Notes: a model not told the origin generated them from the sequence alone. A DNA stretch of 35,619 nt from Acidobacterium sp. (GCA_003167515.1 PMSS01000409.1:1-35619); one strand, 5' to 3'. Numbered from the stretch's first letter, positions 16,884 to 25,613 are shown. Numbers and translations: made by a program.

Positions 16884-18968
16884 TTACCAAACTCGGCAGG
16901 CGTCTTCCGGCATCATGGGCTGGCCTTTGTGGCAGCCGAAGGCCTTGCCGAACTCCTCGAAATTGCGAACCACGCCATCGACCCGGAACTGACCGGGGGA
17001 ATGCGGATCGACCTTGGCGGCCATCCGCGAGTATTGCTCGCTGCGATTTTCGCACCAAACCTGCGCGAACGCGATGAAGTAGCGCTGAGCCCCGGAGTAG
17101 TTGTCGATCTTGTCTTCGATGCTCTTGCCCTGCTGCGCGAGGGTGCTCAGCAACGCCTGCCATGCGATCCGGATCCCGCCGTTATCGGCAGTATTCTCGC
17201 CCAGCGTCAGTTTGCCGTCCAGGTTCACTCCGGGGATCGGCTCGAAGCCGTGATATTCGTTGATCTCGCAGTCCAGGCGCTGGTTGAACGCCTTTTCATC
17301 CGCATCCGTCCACCACGGCTTCACGTTCCCGTGGCCGTCGTACTTGCTTCCCTCGTCGTCGAAACCATGCGTCATCTCGTGGCCAATCACCACGCCGATG
17401 GCGCCGAAGTTAACTGCCGGATCCTTGCTGACGTCGTAGAACGGCGGCTGCAGAATTCCAGCCGGAAAATTAATGTCGTTCATCGGCGGAGCGTAGTAGG
17501 CATTGACCGTCGGCGGCGTCATGCCCCATTCCTTCTCGTCCACCGGCTTGCCCACCTTGTTCAGCTCGTAGTTGAACTGAAACTCGGCCGAGTGGTCCAG
17601 GTCTTCGACGAAGTCAGTGCGCGTCACCTGGAACTTTGAATAGTCCCGCCATTTTTCCGGATAGCCGATCTTCTGCCGGAATTCGTCCAGCTTTGTCTCG
17701 GCCTGCTTTTTCGTATCGTCGGTCATCCACGGCAACGCCTGTATATCGTCGGCGAGCGCCTTCTTGAGCGCCGTCACCAACTGCTCCATATTCTGCTTCG
17801 CCTGGGGCGGAAAATTCTCCTTCACCCAGTCCTGCCCCACCGCCTCGCCCAGCGCCCGATCCGTCGCCGTCGTGCAGCGCTTCCAGCGAGCCGTCTGTTC
17901 TGCCTGCCCCTGCAGTGTCTTCTGGAAGAAGTCGAAGTTCGCATCCGCGTACGGCTTCGAAAGCCATGACGCTACTCCACCGATGGCGTGAAACTTCAGA
18001 TAGGCCTTCAGCGCATCGAGGCTCTCGTCCGCGATCACCTGGTTCTCCGCCTTGAAGAAGTCCGGCATCCCCACATTCAGATCGCTCACTTTGGGAGCAT
18101 CAACCCCTTTGAAATATGCCGCCCAGTCGAAGTTCGGCTCCAGCTGGTCAAGCTCCGCCAGTGTCTTGATGTGGTAAGTCTTGTCCGGATCGCGCAGATC
18201 CACGCGAGGCATCGCGCCCTTTGCAAGCCCCGTCTCGATCTCCAGCACCTGCCCCGCTTCCTTCTTTGCCTCGTCCTCACTCTCGCCCGTCAGCTTGAAG
18301 ACCGTGACGATGTAGTCGACATACTTCTCGCGAATCTCCTTCATGTGCGGATTGTCTTCGAGATAATAATCGCGATCCGGCAGCGTGAGCCCGCCCTGAT
18401 ACACCGCTTCAATCTGCTTCGTCGAATCCTTCTGATCCTGCTCCACGCCAAACCCAAAGAAGACGCCGGTTGGGGTCTTCGAGTCGAGATATGCATCGAC
18501 CGCACCGATTTCCTTCTTGTCCTTGATCGCGTCAATGCGCGCAAACAGAGGCAGAATCGGCTTGTCCCCCAGCTGATCCGCCAGATCGGAGTTCATGCAG
18601 GCCGCGAAGAAATCTCCATATTTGTGCTGCAGCGGTGTCGCCGGAGAATCCGCAGCCTTCTTCAGATCGACGTAGAGCAGATAACGATTGCGCTCGGAGA
18701 GCTCGTTGAATCTGCCCCAGCGCGGCTGATCTCCGGGAATGGGGTTGTTCTTGCGCCAGTTTCCGCAGGCGTACTGGTAGAAGTCAGTGCAGGGGTCAGC
18801 CGACTTGTCTATGGCGCTAAGGTCGAAGCTGTGAAGGGCCTTCGGTTCCGTGGGCGTCTGCGAGGAGGCCGTGTCCGGAGAAGCGACGTTCTGCTGAGCG
18901 AAAACGGCGATGGGGCTGAACAGAAGAACGATGGCGGCATGGCGCCAGGCGGATTGAACTACGCGCAT
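16884..18968 (-). CDS. M13 family (neprilysin-like) zinc metallopeptidase, secreted
   Basis: 694 residues, normal for the family. The signal peptide (about 1-24) ends ...AVFAQ. An N-terminal M13 domain begins FYQYACGNWRKNNPIP, typical of the family. The catalytic domain has VNAYYAPPMNDINFPAGIL, the zinc motif HEMTH (530-534) and ENTAD (591-595), which supplies the third zinc ligand, so the enzyme should be active. M13 enzymes cleave peptides of limited size on the amino side of hydrophobic residues outside the cytoplasm. The C-terminal CRVW ending is the standard one. SD GGAG sits just before the ATG at 18968. It follows the MCE gene by 110 bases on the same strand; a T7 run there may terminate the MCE transcript. 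Confidence 0.95.
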   Translation of the reverse strand: MRVVQSAWRHAAIVLLFSPIAVFAQQNVASPDTASSQTPTEPKALHSFDLSAIDKSADPCTDFYQYACGNWRKNNPIPGDQPRWGRFNELSERNRYLLYVDLKKAADSPATPLQHKYGDFFAACMNSDLADQLGDKPILPLFARIDAIKDKKEIGAVDAYLDSKTPTGVFFGFGVEQDQKDSTKQIEAVYQGGLTLPDRDYYLEDNPHMKEIREKYVDYIVTVFKLTGESEDEAKKEAGQVLEIETGLAKGAMPRVDLRDPDKTYHIKTLAELDQLEPNFDWAAYFKGVDAPKVSDLNVGMPDFFKAENQVIADESLDALKAYLKFHAIGGVASWLSKPYADANFDFFQKTLQGQAEQTARWKRCTTATDRALGEAVGQDWVKENFPPQAKQNMEQLVTALKKALADDIQALPWMTDDTKKQAETKLDEFRQKIGYPEKWRDYSKFQVTRTDFVEDLDHSAEFQFNYELNKVGKPVDEKEWGMTPPTVNAYYAPPMNDINFPAGILQPPFYDVSKDPAVNFGAIGVVIGHEMTHGFDDEGSKYDGHGNVKPWWTDADEKAFNQRLDCEINEYHGFEPIPGVNLDGKLTLGENTADNGGIRIAWQALLSTLAQQGKSIEDKIDNYSGAQRYFIAFAQVWCENRSEQYSRMAAKVDPHSPGQFRVDGVVRNFEEFGKAFGCHKGQPMMPEDACRVW

Positions 18969-19078
18969 AGACTCCTCAGGCGGCGGGAGCCGCGTCGAAT
19001 GTGTAAAAAAACGATACCACGCCGCGAAAGATGCGGTGTAGAGGCCACCGCGCAGGCCGGTGCGGGCGCGGAGCCAGC

Positions 19079-20155
19079 TCAGAAAATCTTGACGTGGAAG
19101 GTCAGGTACTTCTTCGGATCTTTGCGGATCGCCACGATCAGATCGCTCGTATCCGTCATCACCGTGTTCGCGTTGTCGTAGAGCTTGCGATCCTTTAGCA
19201 GCGCGCCAAGGCTGCCCTGGCCGTTGTTGATCTGGGTCAGAACCGAGTCGAGCTGGTTAACGGTATCCGTGAGTTTGGTGGCGAATTTGGGATCTTTAGC
19301 GAGAATCCCCAGACTCCCCTGGCCGGCATTGATGTTCGCCGTAATCTGATTCAGGTTGTGGGTCGTGTCCTTCAGCTCGTTGTACAGCGTGTCATCCTTC
19401 AGCAACTTCCCTATCGTCCCTTTGCCCTCATCGAGCTGGGTGGTCAGGTCCTCGAGCTTGCCCACCGCGCTGTTGACGCGGTTGTAGAACGTGTCGTCGT
19501 TGATCAGCTTGCCAACGGATCCCTTGCCGTTGGTCACCGCATCGACCAGACCCTGTAATTGGTTCAGAGTAAGAACCGCCTTGTGGTAGAGCGTCGGATC
19601 GTTGATCAGCAACCCGATCGACCCCTTGCCCGAGGTCAGGTCGTCGGCCAGCGAGTTGACCTTGGCAAGGATCGTGTCCAGCTGCTGGATAGTGCCCTGG
19701 CTGGCCTGAATCACGTCCTGGATATTCGGAGTTTCGTTCGTGGGAAGCTCGGCGTTGTTCTTCGCGAGGCCGCCGTGGGCGAGCTTGCTGTCGAGGTCGA
19801 CGACCGTGTCGCCCAGGACGCCCATGGTGGTGAGGCTGGCTGTCGAGTCGTCGCGGATGCCGTCGCTGTACTTCTTGTTCACCTTCATCGTGACTTCAAT
19901 GGGAGTGAGTCGGCGGTCCATCACGGGACGTATGGAGGTGACGCTGCCGACTGTAAATCCGTCCAGGTTGACCGGTGCACCGATTTTCAGTCCGGCGGAG
20001 TTTTCGAAATAGGAGCGGAAGGTCAGGTGACCGGACCAGAAGCCGCCGGTCGAATTCGACATAAGAAAGACCAGCGCCGCCAGCGCCGAAAGCGCAACGA
20101 TCACCAGTACGCCCACTTTCAGTTGTGACCATCGCACTTCCTGTTGACCTGGCAC
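19079..20155 (-). CDS. MCE/MlaD-like periplasmic lipid-transfer protein with tandem repeats
   Basis: 358 residues. One N-terminal membrane anchor (about 12-32) is followed by a single MCE domain (about 43-122, with SYFENSAGLKIGAPVNLDG), then a linker and five tandem repeats (about 171-344). MCE proteins form rings that carry phospholipids between inner and outer membranes with an MlaE/MlaF-type ABC transporter. No such permease or ATPase is adjacent, so partners must be elsewhere. The start is a GTG at 20155 with GAGGA seven bases upstream. The repeats could extend the ring into a tube or wall-binding stalk; that is inference. Confidence 0.88.
   Translation of the reverse strand: MPGQQEVRWSQLKVGVLVIVALSALAALVFLMSNSTGGFWSGHLTFRSYFENSAGLKIGAPVNLDGFTVGSVTSIRPVMDRRLTPIEVTMKVNKKYSDGIRDDSTASLTTMGVLGDTVVDLDSKLAHGGLAKNNAELPTNETPNIQDVIQASQGTIQQLDTILAKVNSLADDLTSGKGSIGLLINDPTLYHKAVLTLNQLQGLVDAVTNGKGSVGKLINDDTFYNRVNSAVGKLEDLTTQLDEGKGTIGKLLKDDTLYNELKDTTHNLNQITANINAGQGSLGILAKDPKFATKLTDTVNQLDSVLTQINNGQGSLGALLKDRKLYDNANTVMTDTSDLIVAIRKDPKKYLTFHVKIF
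19126..19645 (-). repeat. Five in-frame 34-codon repeats in the MCE-like gene
   Basis: The core G(K/Q)G(S/T)(I/V/L)G starts at residues 176, 210, 244, 278 and 312, an exact 34-residue (102-base) period with no insertions. Each unit continues as L..D..LY..., followed by a helix with Leu/Val every three to four residues. The DNA copies are diverged, so the repeat is maintained at the protein level. Confidence 0.85.
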
Positions 20156-20302
20156 GCTTTTTCCTCGGAAAAGGAAGACAAAGAATCGCTGCGCAGAGGA
20201 TACCAGACGATTGACAGCTCAGGGTTTTCGATGAGGAACGGAGGCCATCCGTTGCAGCGATCGGCTGGCTTCCCGTGCCGGGGACATGCACAATCGTTTC
20301 TA

Positions 20303-21352
20303 TCAGTGCGCGGGGTAGTCCGTCGTCGTTCCAGTACGTACGTTATAGACGGAAAAGCTGCCTTTGCGCGAGGCGGTGACCTCAAGGCCGAAGCCGGTGT
20401 CGGGGCCATGCAGGTTCGCGATGAACTTCTCTGGCGGATTGTCCGGGCCGGCCTCTTCGGAGTAATGCAGCTGCCATTCGGCCTCTAGTCCGGGGATCTT
20501 GCGGATGGTCTCCACGGTAGGCTTCGATCCGCCCTTGGTGGCCCCGTTATCCATAATCGCCACACGGGGAGTGATGGCGTCCACCAGCGCGGGGCTCGAG
20601 CTCTGATTCCAGCCATGGTGGCTGACGATGAGAATATCGACGTGCCCGATGACGTTGTTGGGGCACATCATGTCCATTTCCTTGTCCCAGGTCAAGTCGC
20701 CGAGGTCGAGGATCCGCAGCTTGCCCCAGGTGATCAGCGTGCCCACCGAACGGGCGTTCTCCGTCTGGTCGGCGGGCCGCGTCTCGGAGTCCTTGCAAAA
20801 CGGGTTGGGCTGGCCGGCGCCCGGCAGCGGCTTGTCAATGAAGTTGCCGTCAGCCGTGAGCACCTCAGCCGTCAGGCCAGGGACGGGGACCATGTCCCCG
20901 GGCTTGGCGAGGATGTGCTTGTATTTTCCGGTGGCCAGGACCTTTTGATAGCCCTCGTAGGCCTCCGCCGTAGCTTTGTCGCCGGGTTCGCGGAGCGGAC
21001 CGTGGTCGATGAACGTCCCGACCGGGATACGGTCAACCAGCTGCGGGACACCGCCTGTGTGATCGACGTGGTAGTGGGTGAGGAGGACGTAATCGATGTG
21101 GTCGATGCCGGCGCGTTTCGCGGCCGCCGCGATGCGGTCCGCATCCCGCCCCGCGTTCCCCGGCCAGCCCGTATCGATCAGCAAAGAGCGATGGTCCGGC
21201 GTGACAAAAAGAGTAGACTGCCCGCCTTCCACATCGATGAAGAAGATTTTCAGGTCGTCGGAAGTATGCTGGGCACGAAGCGTGGCGCAGGAGAGGAGTA
21301 ACAGGCAAACGAGAGACGCAAGGGGGCGCGCAAAACAAGGCGCAAACTTCAT
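20303..21352 (-). CDS. Secreted metallo-beta-lactamase-fold hydrolase, ComEC-like
   Basis: 349 residues. The signal peptide (about 1-28) ends ...ATLRAQ. The MBL core opens FFIDVEGGQSTLFV, followed by LLIDTGWPGN, the metal motif THYHVDHTGG (His93, His95, Asp97, His98), LDLGDLTW and IVSHHGWNQS. The GQSTL and SHHG features match the hydrolase domain of ComEC/Rec2 and its stand-alone relatives, some of which degrade nucleic acid or phosphodiesters. Here it is a single domain without membrane channel segments. The substrate is unknown. ATG 21352 has GGAG six bases upstream and begins the signal peptide; the frame is open to 21391 without such features. Confidence 0.88.
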   Translation of the reverse strand: MKFAPCFARPLASLVCLLLLSCATLRAQHTSDDLKIFFIDVEGGQSTLFVTPDHRSLLIDTGWPGNAGRDADRIAAAAKRAGIDHIDYVLLTHYHVDHTGGVPQLVDRIPVGTFIDHGPLREPGDKATAEAYEGYQKVLATGKYKHILAKPGDMVPVPGLTAEVLTADGNFIDKPLPGAGQPNPFCKDSETRPADQTENARSVGTLITWGKLRILDLGDLTWDKEMDMMCPNNVIGHVDILIVSHHGWNQSSSPALVDAITPRVAIMDNGATKGGSKPTVETIRKIPGLEAEWQLHYSEEAGPDNPPEKFIANLHGPDTGFGLEVTASRKGSFSVYNVRTGTTTDYPAH

Positions 21353-21442
21353 GGAAGACTCCGATTGGCTGAGATATCTCACCCGAGCCATAATAGACCC
21401 CGCTCACAGCCAGAGGAAAAGCTGAGGCCCCCAATTATCCGA

Positions 21443-21988
21443 TCAGCGAATCGTGAAGGCCAGCGCGGCCGTAATCAACCCGGCGACGCCGAACACCATC
21501 CCCATATACCAGTAAGCCCGCTGCCGCGCGAGCAGCGTGATCGACGTGACGACGAGGGCGATTTCAAGCAACGCCTCGCCAAGATCGAAGCGATCCGCCC
21601 GGCGCTCGGACTTGTTCACTTCGGCCTCGAGCTCATGGGCAGTGGCCTCGCTTTCGGCGAGGTCCTGGTTCCATTTCTGCAGGTGCGATTTGTAACCGTC
21701 GAGGATCTTACTGGCCGCAGCGGGATCGCGGACGGGGAGATTGCTCAGCACGTCGGACATCAGCTGCGTATCGTACTGCCGGATCTTGTGCGCTTGGTAA
21801 AGGTTCCACTCATCGGCGGCCCGCGTCTGGTTGAGCACAGCTTCGGTGTGAGTGCGATGGCCGAGCACCATGACAATCGCGACCAGCACCGCCAGAATGC
21901 TCATGGTAAAGCTGACCGGGTGCAAGCTGCGATCTCCGGCAGCGTGCTCATGCTGTTCCTGGAGTTCCTGCGCTTCGTTGGCTTCCAT
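21443..21988 (-). CDS. DUF4337 membrane protein
   Basis: 181 residues. A charged N-terminal tail is followed by a membrane segment (about 26-44, SFTMSILAVLVAIVMVLG). A long periplasmic or coiled-coil-like helical region (about 45-135) contains TRAADEWNLYQAHKIRQ. Two closing membrane segments are ALLEIALVVTSITLLA and YMGMVFGVAGLITAALAF. This layout and the DEWxxYQAKxIR-type phrase match DUF4337, whose function is unknown. Its neighbours are a TPR protein upstream and the MBL hydrolase downstream on the same strand, spaced by 56 and 90 bases, so co-transcription is possible but not shown. Confidence 0.85.
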   Translation of the reverse strand: MEANEAQELQEQHEHAAGDRSLHPVSFTMSILAVLVAIVMVLGHRTHTEAVLNQTRAADEWNLYQAHKIRQYDTQLMSDVLSNLPVRDPAAASKILDGYKSHLQKWNQDLAESEATAHELEAEVNKSERRADRFDLGEALLEIALVVTSITLLARQRAYWYMGMVFGVAGLITAALAFTIR

Positions 21989-22044
21989 AGGTTCTCCTGA
22001 GAACCATACAACAGGAAACAGGCGAGCCGGAAGGCGAGCGGGTT

Positions 22045-22857
22045 CTATTTGGATTTTGGCGGTGCGGAAGAGCTGGCGGTGTCGCTCTCGGATTGCAGAA
22101 CGCTCACGATGCGGTTGCGGAAATCGTCGTACGTGGGCGCCCCATCCATGGTGCCGATCATCGCGGAGGTCCCGGCAAAGTAGCTTTCGAGCGCAAAGCG
22201 GTGCAGCGTCGATCCCACAATGTCAGGATGCTCCTGGTGGTACGCGGCCTGATCCTGATCGTCGGTTGCGAAAGCGTAATACCCAAGGACGACCCCTTTG
22301 GCGTCGGAGACCGTGAACCGGTACCAAACGTGATCCGAGCCCTGCGGGTCGAAGTACTCCACGGCCTCGATTCCCTTATCGCCCGCATGGAAGCGCTCGA
22401 TCACAATGCCGGGAGTTTTGGTCGCGGAGGGATGACGACCGTCGGCGTGGTAGCCCCGCAGGATGGCCCGCTCAACGTCGCGATCCTTGCGATCGCCGGT
22501 TTCGGCGAAGGCCTCAAGCAATCCTGCATGAACATCGGTGCTGCCCGGCCACGCCGCCTGGGAGTTGCGGAAACACACCAGGGCCTCGTCCGGCTTGCCG
22601 TAGTCGAGCAGCAGCGTCCCGATCATGAAGCTGGCTTCCGCGTTGCCGGGGTGAGCGTCGAGGATGGCTTCGGCTTCGCTGAGGGCCTCCTCGCGCCTGC
22701 CGGAGAGCAGATCGGAGCGGACATTAGCGAAGTCGGAGTTCTCGAGCGCCGCCGACGACCGTGGCATCGGCGGCGAACAGATAGGATGCTGCGGCCCCGC
22801 CGCGACGACAAGGCAGGGCGAGATCGCCAACAGCAGAACGGCGAGCGCGCGTTTCAT
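22045..22857 (-). CDS. Exported TPR-repeat protein
   Basis: 270 residues. The signal peptide MKRALAVLLLAISPCLVVAA suggests export. Residues about 45-125 form two to three TPR-like helix pairs (REEALSEAEAILDAHPGNAE, MIGTLLLDYGKPDEALVCFR). The remaining 140 residues (ERFHAGDKGIEAVEYFDPQG, GYYAFATDDQDQAAYHQEHP) form an unrecognised domain probably rich in beta strands. TPRs mediate protein contacts; no catalytic signature is visible. The start at 22857 was chosen for the signal peptide, but its GAGG touches the ATG directly, which is poor spacing; an in-frame ATG at 22911 has no SD at all. Weakly supported start, well-supported gene. Confidence 0.8.
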   Translation of the reverse strand: MKRALAVLLLAISPCLVVAAGPQHPICSPPMPRSSAALENSDFANVRSDLLSGRREEALSEAEAILDAHPGNAEASFMIGTLLLDYGKPDEALVCFRNSQAAWPGSTDVHAGLLEAFAETGDRKDRDVERAILRGYHADGRHPSATKTPGIVIERFHAGDKGIEAVEYFDPQGSDHVWYRFTVSDAKGVVLGYYAFATDDQDQAAYHQEHPDIVGSTLHRFALESYFAGTSAMIGTMDGAPTYDDFRNRIVSVLQSESDTASSSAPPKSK

Positions 22858-22952
22858 CCTCGGATCTGGGAATAGTATCCGGATCACAACCTGGGGAAGT
22901 GAGATGCGCATTCGTGCTACAGTATGCAGCCTCGGAGGCAATGGGGAGAAGC

Positions 22953-22982
22953 AAAAAAAAGCAGAGATCCGGCATTTGCCGG
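22953..22982 (-). terminator. Possible terminator after the outer-membrane barrel gene
   Basis: On the minus strand CCGGC-AAAT-GCCGG is followed, after eight bases, by eight Ts. It lies about 75 bases past the stop of the barrel gene. The gap between stem and T-run is longer than usual. Confidence 0.4.
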
Positions 22983-23055
22983 GTACAGAGACAGAGGCAC
23001 CGCCGGGTGCGGCCCTTCTCGTTCCGTGCTTCATTTTGCCCCGGTCAAACCGCCT

Positions 23056-23754
23056 TCAGAGCCGAAAATAGATCCCGACCATCGGCTCGGCGGTGTGCGT
23101 GAATGTACTGGTCGAGGAAAAGAGCTTGGTCACGTTGGGCGCCGAATAAAGATTACCGCGGTACTGGAGCCGCAGCCCGATGTGCGGCAGAAGCCCCCAG
23201 TCCAGGCCGGCTCCGTAGACGTAGACAGGCTTGGTGGAGGAGCTGGTGCTGGATATGCTGGTAGTGGTAGCAGGGGCCCCCGGACACGTCACGCTGCAAG
23301 GACTCGTCGTCGTAACCGTGGCCTGGCTGTTCGAAGGCACGTCGAGCAGAAGCCCGACGCCCAGCACTCCGAAGGGCCGCAAATTCGCGATATGGACCGA
23401 CGGCACCCAGTCTGCCGTAACTTCGTGAGCATTAGCCGCGACGGACTCCGTCGAAATGGAGCAGCCAAACGCCGGGCAGCCGCCGGGCGCGCTGGTATAG
23501 GTCTGGTTGGCGCGATTAAAGGAATACGTACCCTCAAACCCGAGAATCGGATTCGAAATATGGCGGACTTCCAGCAAGCCCCCAGCCTGATTCGCGGGAC
23601 TCTGTTCAGTGCCGTTGCCGGTAGTAGTGCCGCTAAACGCACCATAGACACTGGCCGACACCGACGTCTGGGCTAAGCCGTTCCCCGGAGCGATGGCGGC
23701 GACAACCAAAGCGCTCGCGACCAGGAACGGCGTATAAAACCGTTGGGTTCGCAT
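23056..23754 (-). CDS. Outer-membrane beta-barrel protein
   Basis: 232 residues. The signal peptide (about 1-29) ends ...GNGLAQ. The mature part alternates short amphipathic strands (SVSASVYGAFSG, EVTADWVPSV, KPVYVYGAGLDWGL, IGLRLQYRGNLY) with Ser/Thr/Pro-rich loops, and ends ...EPMVGIYFRL with a terminal strand of the kind recognised by the BAM complex. The size suits an eight-stranded barrel of the OmpA/OmpW type; a porin role is not established. Two Cys-containing loops (GGCPAFGCS and SPCSVTCPG) could form disulfides. ATG 23754 has GGAG six bases upstream. Confidence 0.82.
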   Translation of the reverse strand: MRTQRFYTPFLVASALVVAAIAPGNGLAQTSVSASVYGAFSGTTTGNGTEQSPANQAGGLLEVRHISNPILGFEGTYSFNRANQTYTSAPGGCPAFGCSISTESVAANAHEVTADWVPSVHIANLRPFGVLGVGLLLDVPSNSQATVTTTSPCSVTCPGAPATTTSISSTSSSTKPVYVYGAGLDWGLLPHIGLRLQYRGNLYSAPNVTKLFSSTSTFTHTAEPMVGIYFRL

Positions 23755-23878
23755 GAAGGACTCCAGAAAGACTGTGCGCTGTCCCGGTGGGGCAAGCCTC
23801 GCCCCCGGCTCCCGGCTCCGGGCTAAGTCAGCACTCAACTCGTTTGGACGCGAAACAACGGATTATGTTGTGCGGCCG

Positions 23879-24379
23879 TCACCGGCCGGGGCTGGGCTCG
23901 AAAGGCTGGCGAGCTTCGCGAAGCAGATACCAGGAACCCATGCTGATGCAGAGTGCAGCGAGCAGTGCGCCGCCGCCGGTAACCGCTTCAGCGGGCCCGG
24001 TAAGCAGGGAAGCGAAGTCCGCGTGCAGAGTCGGAGTCCAGTGGGATGAGACGGGGCCGGCGTGATGCGTCAAAAGCCAGGCGAACGATGCGACTGCGTA
24101 CACACCGGTCAGGGCGCGCAGCGCGCGGAACCACAGATCGGCGCGGTGCCGCAGATGCAGCCGTGCACGCCGCCGAGCCTCCACCCACACATGCCCCGCA
24201 TCGGGGACCTTCGTCGTGGTCTGAATGCACGCGGACTCTTCGAGCAGAGCCTGCGTTACAGCGCACACTTCAGAACATGTGGGGCAAGCATCGGCGTGCT
24301 CGCGTAGGCCGGCACTCCAGAACCCGATCCGCACCGCGCGGGAGACATCGGATTCGTGTGGGCAGCGGAGTTGAGTCAT
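23879..24379 (-). CDS. Anti-sigma factor with zinc-binding motif
   Basis: 166 residues. The N-terminal cytoplasmic part carries HADACPTC (His28, Cys32, Cys35), the HxxxCxxC motif of zinc-containing anti-sigma domains that clamp ECF sigma factors. Two membrane segments follow (about 90-105 and 137-155). The ATG at 24379 overlaps the stop of the sigma gene (ATGA), the usual pairing. It would hold the sigma factor at the membrane until an unknown signal releases it. The C-terminal domain outside is too short for a signal receptor, so sensing may involve the small membrane protein encoded upstream or the HxxxCxxC site itself (some are redox sensitive). Confidence 0.8.
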   Translation of the reverse strand: MTQLRCPHESDVSRAVRIGFWSAGLREHADACPTCSEVCAVTQALLEESACIQTTTKVPDAGHVWVEARRRARLHLRHRADLWFRALRALTGVYAVASFAWLLTHHAGPVSSHWTPTLHADFASLLTGPAEAVTGGGALLAALCISMGSWYLLREARQPFEPSPGR

Positions 24380-24948
24380 ACGAACCTCTTTTGCGGGACT
24401 TCTTTCGGGGCCCGGCCTAAGGCACCCTGCGGTTTCAACAGCTGAGCGGCTTTGCGCCGAGCGCGAAACAGCAGGATCTTAATGCTGAGAACGCCCAAAC
24501 CCGTCGCGGCCGCGATCTCCTCGTGGTTCATGCCTTCGACGTAGGCCAGCCACAGCAACTCGCGCTCGCGCGGCTTCAGCTGCCGCAGAGTCGCACGAAC
24601 ATCGAGGCGCGACTCCATGTTAGTCACCGCCCCGCGCTCGCGCATTTCGGGGACGATCAAATCGGCGCGGCTGCGCACACGGTCGTGCACCAGATTCGTC
24701 GCCACGCGAAACAGCCATGACCGAGTTTGCGACTCATCCATAACAGGGTGCCTGCGCATCAGGTAGCGGCAATACGTTTCCTGCAGAAGGTCGTCGGCAA
24801 CGTCCGGCCGGCGGCACACGTGCAGCAGATAAGCCCGTAGTTGCGGGGAGGTGGCGTCGTAGAGAACGCGGAATTCCCCCTCGCTGGCGGCGCCGGCCTG
24901 TGAGCTGGCGCCCAGCATCACGCTCACGATCCCAGGGGTTCTTTCCAT
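24376..24948 (-). CDS. ECF-family RNA polymerase sigma factor
   Basis: 190 residues. Sigma region 2 runs from FRVLYDATSPQLRAYLLHV to DDLLQETYCRYL (about 27-65), with the DNA-melting part TRSWLFRVATNLVHDRVR. Region 4 is LRQLKPRERELLWLAYVEGM followed by the helix-turn-helix MNHEEIAAATGLGVLSIKIL (about 120-165). No extra domains. It directs RNA polymerase to a specific promoter set and is controlled by the overlapping anti-sigma gene. The ATG at 24948 is preferred; a GTG at 24966 is also possible, with AGAAGAC as a modest SD for the ATG. The small membrane protein 45 bases upstream probably shares the transcript. Confidence 0.9.
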   Translation of the reverse strand: MERTPGIVSVMLGASSQAGAASEGEFRVLYDATSPQLRAYLLHVCRRPDVADDLLQETYCRYLMRRHPVMDESQTRSWLFRVATNLVHDRVRSRADLIVPEMRERGAVTNMESRLDVRATLRQLKPRERELLWLAYVEGMNHEEIAAATGLGVLSIKILLFRARRKAAQLLKPQGALGRAPKEVPQKRFV

Positions 24949-24993
24949 GCTGTCTTCTACGTACACAGGCCACCCCGCGTTCCGTTGCCAGCG

Positions 24994-25428
24994 TCAGGAA
25001 CGAGGTTCCGTCAATCCCATCGACCGATAGAGGTACCACGAGACAAACGCAGCCACCTCGAAGCCGAGGCCGAGCGCCAGAGCCAGCACCCCCGGAACAA
25101 TCGCATCCGAATCCACATCGCCCATGCCGCGCAGGATGCAAAGTGCCCCGCCGAGGAAGATGATCACAATCCCCCAGCGCACGCAGGCCAGCATGGGACC
25201 GAGCGGCGTCTCATTCTCCAGCGTGACAGTGCTCAGGAGCTTCTTCCCCGTATCCGTCTGAACATACGACAGCAGGTTCTGCGCCGAGTCGATGCGCGAA
25301 AGAAGGACGGTCTGCACGTCGGCCTGCACGCGCGCCATTCTCAGCCGCCGCACAGTCGTGAAAATCGTCCAGGTGATGAAGCTGATCGTGCCGAATACCG
25401 CAATGAGGGCGACTACATCGGTTTGCAT
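24994..25428 (-). CDS. Small membrane protein at head of sigma/anti-sigma operon
   Basis: 144 residues. One membrane segment at the N-terminus (about 5-24, ALIAVFGTISFITWTIF) is followed by a cytoplasmic helix (RMARVQADVQTVLLSRIDSAQNLL) and two further segments (about 84-101 and 110-133). The TDTGKKLLSTV stretch separates them. The family is not recognised with certainty; many ECF operons of this group carry a similar small membrane gene. SD GAGG is seven bases before the ATG at 25428. It lies 45 bases before the sigma gene, so co-regulation is likely. It may be the sensing partner of the anti-sigma factor; that is inference. Confidence 0.75.
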   Translation of the reverse strand: MQTDVVALIAVFGTISFITWTIFTTVRRLRMARVQADVQTVLLSRIDSAQNLLSYVQTDTGKKLLSTVTLENETPLGPMLACVRWGIVIIFLGGALCILRGMGDVDSDAIVPGVLALALGLGFEVAAFVSWYLYRSMGLTEPRS

Positions 25429-25613
25429 GGCCTTACCTCATACTCAGAATTTGCATTGCACCGAGTAATACGGACCCAAAGGTGTTTTGGTTAACAGGAA
25501 TTTTCCGGGCGTGATGAATTGGGGAGGACTCGGGCGCGGTAGCGCGACGGGCTACCGGCTACAGGCTGCCTGCGTGTGGTTTATGCTGATGCGGCGTCGT
25601 TTAAGGAGGCATT

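Noticed and set aside
19005-19038. Terminator after the MCE gene
   Set aside because: There is a run of seven Ts on the minus strand, but the preceding stem is weak and interrupted, so it is not listed as a feature.
17988-19181. Long plus-strand open frame of about 400 codons
   Set aside because: Antisense to the M13 peptidase and the end of the MCE gene; no family features or SD.
19126-19645. Possible CRISPR or DNA tandem array
   Set aside because: The 102-base period is an in-frame protein repeat; DNA units are diverged and there are no identical repeats with unique spacers.
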